From Nigrospora sphaerica (Eukaryota; Ascomycota; Sordariomycetes; Amphisphaeriales; Apiosporaceae): a stretch of 64,000 bases of DNA. The notes under the pieces are model-generated. The model saw only the letters and a program-made list of their open reading frames with translations. It ran no database searches and was not told the origin of the DNA. The DNA is taken from positions 2,976,001-3,040,000 of the forward strand of contig JAGVVL010000017.1 in NCBI GenBank assembly GCA_018287875.1, in the 5' to 3' direction. Positions 35,476 through 47,642 of this stretch are shown in pieces (positions within the stretch are counted from its first letter, which is position 1; every line of letters begins with the position of its first letter). The translations under genes were made by a program, and so were the position numbers.

Positions 35476-36569
35476 AATGGGCCCGGGGGAGGGGAGAGGG
35501 GGGAAGGAGGGGCGGGTCCGAGAGCGGAAGAGAAGGAAAGCAAGAAGAAGAAAAAGCCCCCAGAATGTTGGCCATGTCGATTCCGAAGCGCAACGTCGCC
35601 CGCCGGGTTTCCGCCTTCCCGCGCCCCCCACCCCTTTTTCGTCGAAACATCTGTATATAGAACTCTTAATAGTAACGTGCTCAGGACAAAGCTCTGCTCG
35701 ACAACCTCCGTCTACGGCACTCCTACGGTACCCGGTCGGTCGGCGTCGACCCGCCGGGTGGCACGGTGAGCCAAACCGTATCCTCTCCCTCTCATCGCAC
35801 GACCACAAAACCGAGATGTGACCCCGTCCGGGGTATCCGCTGACCCCGGCGAAGGGGCGGTGGATTTATGTCGTCATTCAAGAGGTTGTCGCCGGCCCCG
35901 AAGCGCCGTTCCTCGCGGTGGGGGAACCCGAAGGGCGATGCTCACCTCTGGGCCCGATGACCGCCGGCGGCTGTGCTGTACACTACATTACCGGATTTCG
36001 GCCTATTTACGGCGGCGCGGTAGCTCCCTCTCGTGTAGTGTTCGCGTTCCCGCGCCCGATTTACAGGTGTGGGCGTGTTCTGGGACCTATCATTCCGGAA
36101 AGAAGAGGACCGCGAGGCTTCGAACACAACGTAGGGGTTAGCATGGTGGGCCGACGATGTCTTCCTAGGTGAACTTTCCCCAACGTCAACGACGAGGAAC
36201 CTTCCTGGTCCTATAACGCCTAATGCTCCAGTTGCAAGGAACCAAGAGTTCGTCCAGTCATGAACCCGACTGTGCCTAAGGGCCAGGTTTAGAAAACTTC
36301 ATATCGCATTGGCTGGAATATTTTCAGTAAACTACCGAGACATGTGTAGCCATGTTACATAGCGCTGTGACCTATGCCGTCTTTGCTTTGTCGCTGTCGG
36401 AAATGCTGCTTCCAATCATGCTAGCGCCATCGCCTCTCCTCGGAAGGCTTCGTACCCCAGCCGCTCCGGCGCCGTCATCCCCCGAGGTTGCCGCGCGCTC
36501 TCTCCTGCCTCCCGGTCTTCCCTGGGCACCGGGGCTAAAGAAAGGCTTCCTACGGGTCGCCCCTACGCC
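35476..36569. other. 3' flanks of the membrane-protein gene and PAN2
   Basis: Spacer between two convergent genes. No gene supported, and no clear terminator beyond generic A/T-rich spots near 35650-35670 and 36290-36330. Confidence 0.5.
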
Positions 36570-39500
36570 TCAACGGCCCGGCGTCGGTGCGCTGTGCCGG
36601 GGGGTCGGAGTCCACCCCGGGCTGCCGCCGGCGAACTCGGACGACTGCGCCATGTTTTTCCGGGGCGTGATCGGGGGCCCCCCGGTGCCGCCCTCGGAAC
36701 TGCTCTTGACGGGAGGGCGGAAGTTATACGCCGCACCCTTGTTGAACACATCCTGCATGATCATGTCAAGGATACCGGCATCGATGAATTCCTGGTACTT
36801 GCGGTACAGCCGCAGCGCCGTGCGCGCGTCCTCGATAGAGTCGTGCGTCTCCTGCTGAATCTTCTCTTGAAGTAAACACCACGCAAGGAATTGGAGGCTC
36901 AGTTTCCGCTTGCGCGCCTGCGAGTAGAACAAATCGCTCGTGTCGATGATCTGGCCTTGCGGCACGTGGATGTTGATGACCCGGAAGTCTTGCTTCAGCC
37001 CGTGGCCCAGGAACTTGCACCCGAGATTGAGCAGAATCCACATCTTTTTGTAGGCCACTTTGAGAGAAACCAGGTTATGTCTTGTTTGGGCCGGGTCCAG
37101 GTCGCCCGGGACAATGCCCGAGTAGGCTGTTAGGTAATCGATGACGGGCTCCCGGATGTGGATGTAGTCGTCGATGAACGGAACGCCTTCCAAGTGGCCG
37201 CTGCCGCGCAGAACCGAGATTCTCGCCAGCGCGTGGACGACGGGCCGCACGATGCGCGATTCATTGGTTTCCGACTCGATCATCTCCACCTGTCTGGACG
37301 TGGACACAAACTCGGTATCGATCGCAATGATGGTTTCGGGTGATGGTTGTTCCGTCTCCCGGTCCAGGATCTGGTACGTCTTATCCTCCGCCTGCGGCTG
37401 ATGCCCTGGGAAGGCCAAACTTTTCGACAGACTCAGGTCAGTACATGCGTCGCGGTGCAACTAAAACGATTTGACGTACCTGGGATCCATGTAGAGGAGG
37501 CTCGAGTCCAGGTTCTCCTTCCAGCTCACATCCAGTTTGTTGTTGGCTTCCTTGCGTTGGAATGTAATGACGGATGGCATTTTCCACGACGTATTGAAAG
37601 CCAGAGCCTCTTCGCCGGGCACGCGCTTGATGTGAAAGTCGTTCAGTAGATACCATTGGCTCTCACCAGGGGCCTTGGGGGCCGAGTGTGCAACTACCAC
37701 CTCATCATCAGCGCGAATCCCGCCCGAGGGAGAACGGACCCAACTCACCGTTGGCCATGGCTACGAGGTGGTGCGGTCTCGATACCTGGCCAGTCTCGAT
37801 GTTCGTCGCGACGCCAGTAAGTGAATACAAGGCCATATCATGGTACCCACGTTGCAGCTGGTACTTGAGCTCCTCGCCCTCGTAGCAGAAGAATTGATGG
37901 TACTTGATTATGACCCCGATTTCTTCCGGCAGCCAACCGGGCGAGGCCCATAACTTCCGGTACTCGTCAGTAGGCATACCGGCGAGAAGAGTCAAGACTG
38001 TCGGAATGCTGTGGATCTGCTTCTTGGTGCTGAGAGTCTGGTACTTGTGGCATATTTGACACCAGCCCTTATTGGTAACCTCGCGTTCGACCGACTTTTT
38101 AAGGACCTGAGAGAAGGTGACCTTGGAGGCCTTAGAGTTCCTATGGCCGGGTTTCTGGAGAGCGTCAGCCTGAGTCGCCCTCTTCCTCTCTCGCGCTTCA
38201 CTTACATTCTGGGAGTACATGAGCTCATGCACCAAGGTCGATCCAGGTTTGCTCGTTTCGCTAGAGCAGCTGTTGCACCTGATGGTGCTGGTAGCCGACG
38301 TTTCAAACAGCTGCTTCCATGTCAGTCCATCTCGTTCCGGGAGCCGGGTCGCTCTTCTTGGCACTACCTGTTCGACCGTCGATGAGTCGGGCGCCATGCG
38401 CTTGTGGTCCGCGACGAGCTTGTCGAGCAGAAAGCGGGAGAATCCCTGCAGCATCAGGGTCCGCGGCACCACATGGGTCCCATCCTCGAGCAAGCCCAGC
38501 TTAGCTGCTTGGTCGTGGCGACCGAAGATTTTCAGGAGGTTCGATGCGTGGCAAGGGGCGCCCTCGCCCTTGTCGAGCATGTCAAACAAAAAGCCCAGCT
38601 CGCACAAGAGGCACCACTCGTCAATACAGCCTGTCGCGGCGTGCTGCAGCGCCACGTTCCTTATGGCCGGAGTAAAGTGCATGATCTGCAGCAGCGCGTT
38701 GACATAGCTGTTCACGATGTGGTTCTGCAGGCCCGAGTACTGTGTGGCGTTGAAATGCCTGCATGGGTCAGCCAGGCCGGGGGCCGTGTCTCGCGGCGGG
38801 CAGACTTACTTGAAGTCCCAGTCATCGATTCCGAACTTGCTAAACTGGATCTCGATGTTCCTGTACATGGGCGGCACCTCGGCCTTGTGGCTTTCGAGAA
38901 CGGCGGGGATGATGGCCTTCTTGGGTCCAGGGGCAATCTCCTCGGGGGGCGGCGTGCCGGCGGGCGTGTGCGACATTTCGCGGGCCTGCTCACTAAGGAA
39001 TTTAGGTCGGGTGAGCAGCTCCCGTTCGTTGTCGAGCTTTCGCGTGTCTTCAACCTGGTTCCTCCTCGCGCCTCGAAAGTTTTTGCCGTAGTATCCCCAG
39101 GTTCGCTGCGTGAGGGACTTCAGGACCTCCACGTCTTCCTTGGGTGGCGGGGCGCCGATATCGTACACCTCATCCTTGGGCCAGGCCGAGAGCAACTGTT
39201 CGCGGTAGTACGGCATGCCGATGGTGTTCAGGGGCGTGTCGTCCTTAAAGTCCAACTGGGGAGTCGGATCCGACGGCGTGGCAACGTCCACCATGGTGGG
39301 CAGCTCGGCAAACTGCAGCTTGCCCTGGTGGCCCCAGAGATGGATGTAGCAGTCGGTGTCGGCCAGTGCGATGGCCTCGCCCGAGGGCGCAATGTCGATC
39401 AGCTTCATGGAGAAGTGGTTGGCCTGCTTTACCGTGCTCAGGTTCGGGTTGACAAGATCGACGACGTGCATCTGGCCGCTCTGCGAAACGACAATACTAG

Positions 39501-40439
39501 TCGTGGACATGCGCGGGTGCATGCGGACGTAGGCTGCGCCCGAGGGGAAGGGGACAGGGACCATGGAAACCATTTGCTTGAGGTCGAAGGCGTTCACCAG
39601 CGGGTCGAACATGACATAGCCCTGGTTCCGGGGGGACATTCCGCACGTAACAATAATGTCGTGCTGGGCGTCCATATCGCTGATGCTGGCCGCGTGGGCG
39701 GTCCATTCCTTAACAATGCTGAAGGTCAGGGGGTCGAGGATGTGGACGACGGGGCCGGTGGTGGCGGCGCAGATGTAGCGGCTCCTCCGCATGATCTTGT
39801 AGTGATGGCTGGTGGGCAGCACCTTGGAGATCTCGCCCTTGTTAACGTCGATGATGAACATCTTGTCCTGCTCGCCGGCCACGAGGATCTCGGCGGTGCC
39901 CTTGGAGGTCCACGTCATGCAGCGCAGCTCCTTCATGTCGTCGTGCTTGATGTTCCAGAGAGGCGCGCCTCGTCGCATGGCCATGTGGATGCTGCGCGAC
40001 CCGAGGGCGATGACGCCCCTGTCGTTGAACAGCAGCTGGTGCACCTGCCCCCCCTGCGAGCCGTGGGACTTGAAGCTCGTGTACATCGTGAGCTCCGGCC
40101 CGTAGAAGGAGGTTACCCTGCCCTGGAGGAGTCGTCAGCAGGTGGACCGACCGGGTCGCCGCCACAGGCCGCGCAACGGCGGCCGGCACGGCCAGACCGG
40201 ACGTACATATTCGTTGCCGGCCCAGAGCAGCTCATAGCTCGTGTCGAAGGCGAGAGTCGATACGGGCGTCGAATGCGCCAGCACCCCCGGCGGAGGCAAG
40301 AGTATCCGGGCGACCTGGGGGCGCAGAAGCGCGCTTCGCGTTAGCACTGGAGGGGCAGGCAGACAGGCCAGCTTGGGCAGACCAATGGGGAGGGGGGGGA
40401 GGAGGGCGGGCATCTCACCTCGTCCCAGTCGTGATCCAT
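36570..40439 (-). CDS. PAN2: PAN2, catalytic subunit of the Pan2-Pan3 poly(A) nuclease
   Basis: Cytoplasmic deadenylase that trims mRNA poly(A) tails together with Pan3. Exons on the minus strand: 40439-40419, 40314-40207, 40122-38810, 38758-37749, 37693-37480 and 37419-36570, giving 1171 residues, the usual size. The 21-nt first exon encodes MDHDWDE. An N-terminal WD40 propeller (LAFDTSYELLWAGNEYGRVT, FYGPELTMYTSF) is followed by a linker and a catalytically dead ubiquitin-hydrolase-like domain (NSYVNALLQIMHFTPAIRN). The C-terminal DEDD exonuclease carries IIAIDTEFV (Asp923, Glu925), FLGHGLKQDFRVINI and HDSIEDARTALRLY. The acceptor of exon 5 was set at GGTAG to restore frame; one or two residues there are uncertain. 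Long frames on the opposite strand are shadows. Confidence 0.95.
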
Positions 40440-41673
40440 TGCGAACAGGGCAGCCGCTCATCACATGGTTCCCTTGATCGCGGTGCAGGAGGAGGAGGGC
40501 GGCGGCGGCGTCGACGGGTGTCGGCGAGTCGGAGTCGCAGGCCCGGATTCAACAGTTTCCAGTCGCAGGTGCTGGAGTGGGCGCGAGTTGGGCGCGGCTA
40601 GTGGAGCCGGCGCCGCCAGCGTTTCGTCTGTCGGAAACTGGGCCGGCAGCCGCGGCAGGGCAGCTTTTCCAAGGGCTGATACGGCAGCAACCTGACCGTC
40701 GGAACGGGATGGTAGAGATTGCGCTTCTTCCGCTTCACTTTCCTGCCGGCCCTGGACAGCCTGGTTGATGCCGCGGCCCGTGTTTGGTGCTTAACGACGG
40801 CTCTTCGCGCGTCGAGTGAGTAGAATCACGCCTCTTGGTGTCCATAGCTGACGTCCATTTTGTTTTAGCGGGGTTGAGCCGAGTAGTACGCACCTGGGTT
40901 GGATCGTACCGAGTATTCCATAGACGCGGGCCCACTTTCCAGGTAGCGGGCAGTTACAACCTTGTACCCAGAGACAACGCGGACTGGATACCAACTTCTG
41001 CGATTATCGTAAACAGTATAGGACAGGCATACTTGCAGGCCCCTGTCTGTAAGTACACACAGTCGAAGCTTGTCGCAACCGGCCGTGAGCAGCCCCGGAA
41101 GCTAGTACAAAAAATTGTTCACTATTCATATGTAGGATTCCAGTTGGCCCATCAATAAGGTAATTACTTGAAATACGAAGTAGTTGGCTTTCCTTTTGAT
41201 AGAAGTCAGTGGCTCATCTACGGAAATGATGGGACTGCGACACCCGCATCGTGCTACTATAGAGGTAAAGCAATGATGCTGCCACCTCACGGGACTGCTT
41301 CCATTCATCGCCTCACAGATTGCCATTTTGAGTCGGACGCAGGTGGAAGATCATGTCGTAGATATTCATTCTGAAGTCGTTATGTACTACTAAATACTAG
41401 AAAGACCCATATTGACCCGTCCCGGGTCCGCCAATTCTATAATCCCAGGCCATCCTCAGGGGCGGCGCCCGACCAGAGTCAACCGTCCTATTCCGTAGGA
41501 CTAATCCAATCGTCTCTGGTGTCCCCAGCGGCCTTGTGCCAGATACATCCGCAAGCCTCATTCCGCAGGCTTGTGTCCTCGCCCGAAATCCACACAGCAA
41601 CCATCCCGGAGCTGTGGCAGGCAGTAAAACAGGGGGGGGTGAAAATTTGCACTCGCTATCAAGCAATCGCTTG
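40440..41673. other. spacer between PAN2 and PCK1
   Basis: PAN2 promoter and leader on the left, including upstream AUGs at 40461 and 40466 on the minus strand, and the PCK1 3' flank on the right. No gene supported. Confidence 0.5.
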
Positions 41674-44312
41674 TTATACCGTAGGGGCCGCAGCCTTCAC
41701 ATCATCAGTGGCCTCCGACTCGTACTTCTTGAAGTTCTCGTTGAAGAGGGTACCGAGCTTCTTGACCTCCTGCTGGAAGCTGTCCTTGCCGGCAGTCCAG
41801 GCAGCGGCCGGGTTGAGCAGTTCCGAGGGAACACCCGGGCAGGTCTTGGGCACATCCAGGTTGAAGACCTCGTACGTCTCGTACTCGGACTTGGCGAGCT
41901 CGCCCGAGTGGATGGCGTCGAGGATGGCGCGCGTGTACTTGAGCGGGCAGCGCTTGCCGCCGTGCGTGTAACCGGCACCAACCCAACCCGTGTTGAGAAG
42001 CCAGGCGTTGGCCTTGTGGTGCTCGATCTTGTCGGCCAGCATCTTGGCATAGCGCATGGGGTGCAGCGCCAGGAAGGGCTGGGCGAAGCACGACGAGAAG
42101 GTCGCTTGCGGCTCCGTGACACCGTCCTCGGTGCCGGCCATCTTGGACGTATAGCCCGAGATGAAGTGGAACATGGTCTGGGCGCTGTTCAGCTTGGAGA
42201 TGGGCGGCAGGACACCGCGGGCATCGCACGTCAGCAGGATGATGTTGCTGGGGTGCGAGTCCGACATGCAAGGAATCTTGGCGTTCTGGATATACTCGAT
42301 GGGGTAGGCGCAGCGCGTGTTCTCGGTCAGGGTCGAGTCGTCATAGTCGACCTCGCGGGTCTCGGGGTCAAAGACGACGTTCTCCAGAACGGAACCGAAG
42401 CGGATGGCGCCGAAAATATCGGGTTCCTTCTCGGCCGACAGGCCAATGGTCTTGGCGTAGCAGCCTCCCTCGATGTTGAAGACACCGCGGTCGCTCCAGC
42501 AGTGCTCGTCATCGCCGATGAGGGCACGGTTGGGGTCGGCCGACAGGGTGGTCTTGCCGGTGCCCGAGAGACCGAAGAAGAGAGTCACGTCGCCGTTCTT
42601 GCCCTCGTTGGCCGACGAGTGCAGCGTCAGGACGTTGTGCTTGATGGGCATCTCATAGAACAGGACGGTGAAGACGCCCTTCTTCATCTCGCCGGCGTAC
42701 TCAGTACCCAGGATGACCATCTCCTTCTCGGCGAAGTTGATAGCCACCGAGGTGCCCGAGGTCATACCTTCGGTGTACCTGTTGGCGGGGAAGCTGCCGG
42801 CATTGTAGATGGTGTAGTCGGGGTGGAAGTGCTCCAGCTCCTCGCGGGGCGGGCGGATCAGCATGTTGCGCATGAAGAGCGCGTGGTAGGCCCGCGCGCA
42901 CACGACCCGCACGCGGATGCGGTACTTCTCGTCCCAGCCGGCATAGCCGTCGACGACGTAAATGCGTGTGCGGGTGTTGAGGTAGTCGATGGCGCGTTCG
43001 CGGTTAATCTTCCAGACCTGGGGGGAGCAAGCATGTTAGCGACCAGCGCCAAGGGAGGATCGTGGTGGTGTGCGATGTGGCGTGCGACGTAATGTGCTAG
43101 ACACACGTGCAGTGTGAATGTGGGGGGGAAAGGTGCGACTCCAGGCAACACTAGTCTGGAATTCGGGTAGAAAATGTGGAGGGCGGGGTGCAGCTTGGCG
43201 GCTCCAGGCCGTGACGCTACGAGTACGATGGCGACAGGGGGGGTTGCGGTTGGAGAGGCAGCGCCCCAACCGACATCCGAAAACCCCCGCGCCCGTCGTG
43301 CGACTTTGCCCGCTGCATGCCAAGCGTGCACCCCGGGCGCTAGTATGAATTGTGACGAAGGAAACCCTTTTCTCATGACTGACGTCCAGCGCCGAGAGCA
43401 GGGCCCTAAGGGAGGAAATTTGAGAGGGGGCGAATGCGCGGCCCTCGGCATAGCCAGGGCCGGCAGGGCGGCGGGCGCTTAGGGAAAGGTGGAAGGCAGA
43501 TTGCTTCTCGTGACTTACATCAGGTCCCATGGGCTTGTTTACGGGTCCCCACCTGTCCGACAGAAACGGTTAGCAATCCATTGCCGTCGCAAGCCGGGGC
43601 AGGGCCGCTTACCAGATGTCTTGTTCTGAAGACTCCTCCTTCACGATACGCTTGTCCAGGGGTGATCGGCCAGTCTTGGCTCCCGAGTACGCCGTCAACG
43701 CGCCGCTCGAGGCGATGGCGGAACCCATCTCATACACCAAGGCATCTTCGTACAAAGCGGCCACCGACGGGTTGGGGATCTGCTACCCGTTAGCCACCCC
43801 GTCTTGTGACATGTGATTGTGGAAGGCGCCCCCGGGGGCGGGCAGGGAAGGGCCTACGTACAATGGCGACTCGGTCGTAGTCAATGTGTGCTTTGTCGTG
43901 AAGTTCGATCTCTGTGGTCACGCGAGTCAGTCTAGGTTTTGGTGACGCCGGGCGCCCGCGCAGCCAACTGAGGGGAGAGAGGTCGTACCGAGCTCTGTGT
44001 GCTCTACCTCCTGGTGAGGCCTGGGGAGAGAGGATTGGGTCAGCTTCGAGGGCTCTCATCCGTCCGTTGCCGGGAAGAGGGCGGGCTTACTCGACACCTC
44101 CGGGGTGGAGGGCCGTTTTGTTGACTTTGTTCGAGGGAATCACTGGCATAAGCGTCAGCACAACTCGTCATGGGGAGCGGGCGAGCCAAAGGGGGCTCAC
44201 TCTTGTGGTCGTGGAGGGTAGAGTGAGTCTGAGCGGACAGCTGCTGAGAACGAGGGCCTTTGATAGAGGGATCAACATAGGGAGAAGCGGTTCGTTGGAC
44301 GGGGTCCTTCAT
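41674..44312 (-). CDS. PCK1: phosphoenolpyruvate carboxykinase (ATP), gluconeogenesis
   Basis: Converts oxaloacetate and ATP to phosphoenolpyruvate, the first committed step of gluconeogenesis (acu-6/acuF in other filamentous fungi). Exons on the minus strand: 44312-44201, 44142-44091, 44020-43989, 43911-43862, 43779-43613, 43552-43519 and 43017-41674, giving 596 residues. The N-terminus ([20 protein letters not shown]) leads to [25 protein letters not shown] and [15 protein letters not shown]. The active-site region holds [14 protein letters not shown], the kinase-1a P-loop [13 protein letters not shown] and the metal/nucleotide segment [18 protein letters not shown] ([15 protein letters not shown]). 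All catalytic motifs are intact. The 5' half is cut into six exons of 32-167 nt, and the last intron is 501 nt, far longer than the others. Glucose repression is expected for this family. Confidence 0.95.
43018..43518 (-). other. 501-nt intron of PCK1
   Basis: Bounded by a perfect GTAAGT donor after GPD and a CCCCCAG acceptor before VWKINRER, both in phase 0. Neighbouring introns are 48-88 nt. No ORF or RNA gene was recognised inside. Confidence 0.85.
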
Positions 44313-47300
44313 GGTTCTTAAGCTTTTGGAATGATAGCAATGACGGAGTCTTGAAGGTCTTGGGCCGGAGGAGATCCACAGATCGGTCGTACACGGGCGA
44401 TACAGGGTGACGAAAAGGGTGCTATTCCGATAGCTCGTGAAGCGACTAGGCCGAGGATATAAGAACGAAAGCACGGGTGGGGTCTTGGCCGTCAGTAGCG
44501 ACGATTCAACTGGCCGAAAGCGGTATCTGACAGTGATTGGGCGCCGGCGCACGACTATTTCTCGGAGGCCCAGCCCCTGCAGCATCGGGTCGCGCATGGC
44601 GGTGCGCCGTTCACGGCCGGCCGATGATAGGGCGGGGGTAGCAAGTGATGTAAGTGCCTATGCGCCCTCCAGGGCCTTACGTCGTGGAGTGCAGGTACCT
44701 GACGTCTGGGGGAGCAGGTACCTCGCAACGGCGGACGGTACCCTGCAGTCGCGGCACAAGTACGCCTCAGACAGGCAGGATTTACAGCTCGAGACAGGGC
44801 CAGCCCAACCGAGATGACATCGATCTTGCCGACTGCGCTGGCCGCGGGGGGAGGCCTTCGGCAGCTGGGGCGCGAGCCAACCTTGTGGGGAGCGTTTGGG
44901 GTCGGGCAGATGGAGCAACGGAAAACCTGGCGGTGGGGAACGCCAGATGGATGGACGCACGATGGTTGGATGACGGATGGACGAGCGGAAGGATAAGCCT
45001 GGAGAGAGCAGGGTCACGGTGGAATGGGGGAAAGGGATGAACGGGAACTTCCAGGGCGAAATCTGGGGAGCACGAAGACGACACGGGAAGGCCGAGGGCC
45101 ATAGCCAGACCGCTGGACGAAATGCTTGGACGTTGCACGGGCAGCTCCATCGCTGGACAGAGGCACCCGAATGGCCTCGCTCGCTCTCGTACATGACTGC
45201 CGGGGCATTTGGAGACGGCCGGAGCTGGAAGGGCTGTGCTGGCCTGGGCCCGGCCATAGGGAACATGGCAGACGACGCAGGAGGTTCAATTGGAGAAGCC
45301 GAGCCCCCGTCCTTCCCATGCCAAGGGCCTACCTCTCCACCCCGCGTCCGTTCCTTTCCCCAAAGGCGGGAGGAGATGCGATCCCGCGGGACGGGAGCGT
45401 GCAATGAATGGCTGGCCAAGGCCCCAATTGCCTGCCCACGCGACACCCATCACACCCATTTCGACACAGGCATACCACCCTCTACCCTACCTCACATGGG
45501 TTTCGTCCCGACTTCATCCCCTGCACGCCCTGCTTCCCCAGCATGGTGAAGCCATCAGGCTTTTCGTCTCCCTCTCTTTGCCGACCGAGTTGCCCGGCCT
45601 GCCACGCCCCACCCGCCGTCCCAAACAGCCGGGGTTTGCCAAGCACACCACGCCCATTTTCCGGGGATCCCATTATCCTACCCACAGCCCTCCAGCTCCC
45701 GAAGCATTTTCGTCCGCCCCCGCCCTGGGGGCGCATACGTCAACGCGAGGCCCCTCTGCCCCGTGCTTTTCCATCTGTCCATGCCTCGCTCCAGACAGCA
45801 TCATGGTTCATCCACAGCCGACGACGAAACGAAACTCACCGGCTCGGATCCCTGTCCTGCCTGCCACCCCAAAATGCATGCGTGACCCCATAAGAAAACC
45901 ATGAATCCGTCTCCCTCGGCCCTCCCTCCTCGTACCTCCGCTACCTCGGCCGGCCGTTGGCCAAGATCGTGTTCCGCGACACGGTCCTTTGTCCCCCAAA
46001 CTGGGAGGGAAAAAGGGGGGGGGGGGTTGTTCAAACAAACCACCCCTTCCTTCCCGGAATCCTCCGATTGCTGTGCCCCAGGGGGGGAAGGGGGACAAAA
46101 TCACCTATAACTAGATAGTCCATGACAGGCCATATGGGGGTCGTATGGGGTACCTGCCGCACGCGTAATGGTACTTAATCTTCGGGGCCCGGTACTTTGA
46201 CTTGCCTGACGCTTTGCCCCCCCTGCTCCTCCCTTGCCTTCGGTTCCCAGTAAGCCAACTTCGTACCCGCCGGTGAGCCTCCTCCAGCCGGCGGCGGCGG
46301 CGCCGCCTTTACGTAACCGTAGGGTAACCGGGTACCGGGGCGGGTTTTCAGACCATCCTCGTGACGGTTTCGAAAGTGAAATTTCCCTCGCGTGGTTGAC
46401 CGAACCACCACGAGGATGAACAAAGGCTAAAGGAGGAGGAAAAAAACCAAGGCCTGCCAAGGCGACGAAAGAGGGAGCCAACCGGCTACGCAAGGCATAA
46501 AAAAGTTCGTCCTCGCCGGGCTGTCAGTCCGCATATGCAGCAGCCCGGAACGCGGCTCGAAGTGGAGCGGGAAAGCATGTGATGGACGCCCGCTCTCTCT
46601 TTCTCTCCCAAGCACGAAAGAACAGACAGCTATTACAATCGGGCTCTCATAGCATTGGCTGGGTGACCTCAGCACCCCCGCGTACCCCATGCGTCAGGCA
46701 GGTACCCAGCCGCCAGAGTAGCACACCCGCATTTTGGTACATCCGTATCCTGCCGATTGTTGCAAGTGGGAAAACACACCTCCCACACTGTCAGCTCGTA
46801 GGCGTATTTCGTACACACGCGGCTCTGGGTTTTCCGACCACGTTATAAGCCGTATCTCTAACCGCCTGACCGCACGCGCCGGGATGCCAGCCAAGCCCGC
46901 TGCTCGTGGTATGAAACGAAAGAAGTCAAGAGGTGCTTCGTCATCCTCCATTGCATTGCCCCGTTGGTCGGAGGCGTACGGAAGCAATGGGGAGCCCCTC
47001 CCGTTCACGATACGGGCACCAGCGGGGATCATCACCAAACCATGCACGTTTCCCTAGAAGATCGGACTCCATACCATCATGGATATACGATGCCGCATAT
47101 GCATACCGGGTTCCTCTCCTCGCTGGCGTCAAAACAACAGTCATGCAGTACCCCGTAGGTTATGTAGCTGGTTGCTCTCCTAGGCTATACCTAGGAACCG
47201 GTTGATTGGCCGGTTGCGCCCAACAAGGCGATCCCGCCGTTCCTGGAATTCCCGATACGAGCTGAGGGCGCACGGAAGCGAATGCGCGCGGGTGAAGTCG

Positions 47301-47642
47301 GGTTCGTCTATACTACTCACTTTCTCGACAAGCAAATTGGCATAGTGTGCCCGGCTTTGCCCGCCCGTACTGCGCTATCACCAATGCCCATCCCGTGTCC
47401 ATGCAAGTCATTTTGCTCCGTCTGGTGCCCGTGTCCCCCCGTCACTACTATATCCTTTCGCCTCCTTACTGCCGTTCAAGCATAGGTTGGCTAAGCATGT
47501 AGGCACGCATGCCTGGAAACAAAGGGGTTATACATCCTCGTCCAGGTTGGGCCGCCGTGGACTGCGGCACTTGGCCACACTTTTACAGCCCGGGGGCCCT
47601 CTCGAGGACCCGTCCTATGCTGGGCATGTTTGGCACAACAGC
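44313..47642. other. long spacer between PCK1 and SUP35
   Basis: The left side is the PCK1 promoter; the right side is the SUP35 3' flank. Open frames within are short or low-complexity and overlap on opposite strands. No gene supported. Confidence 0.5.
44455..44711 (-). promoter_or_regulatory. putative PCK1 promoter elements (TATA-like, CreA-type sites)
   Basis: A TTATATCC motif on the minus strand lies about 145 bases before the PCK1 start. Three matches to the CreA/Mig1 core SYGGRG occur on the plus strand: GTGGGG at 44477-44482, GCGGGG at 44632-44637 and CTGGGG at 44706-44711. CreA binding would fit carbon catabolite repression of a gluconeogenic gene, but such short motifs are common by chance. 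Confidence 0.3.

Noticed and set aside
33720..35660. 646-codon plus-strand frame rich in Arg and Ala
   Set aside because: It overlaps the membrane-protein gene in another frame; the composition is Arg/Ala/Gly runs caused by extreme GC content, and it ignores the clear intron at 34504-34644.
38404..40344. 646-codon open frame on the plus strand
   Set aside because: It is antisense to PAN2, whose conserved domains and introns are clear; the antisense frame is a codon-bias shadow with no domain.
41536..43092. 518-codon plus-strand frame
   Set aside because: Antisense shadow of the PCK1 catalytic exon.
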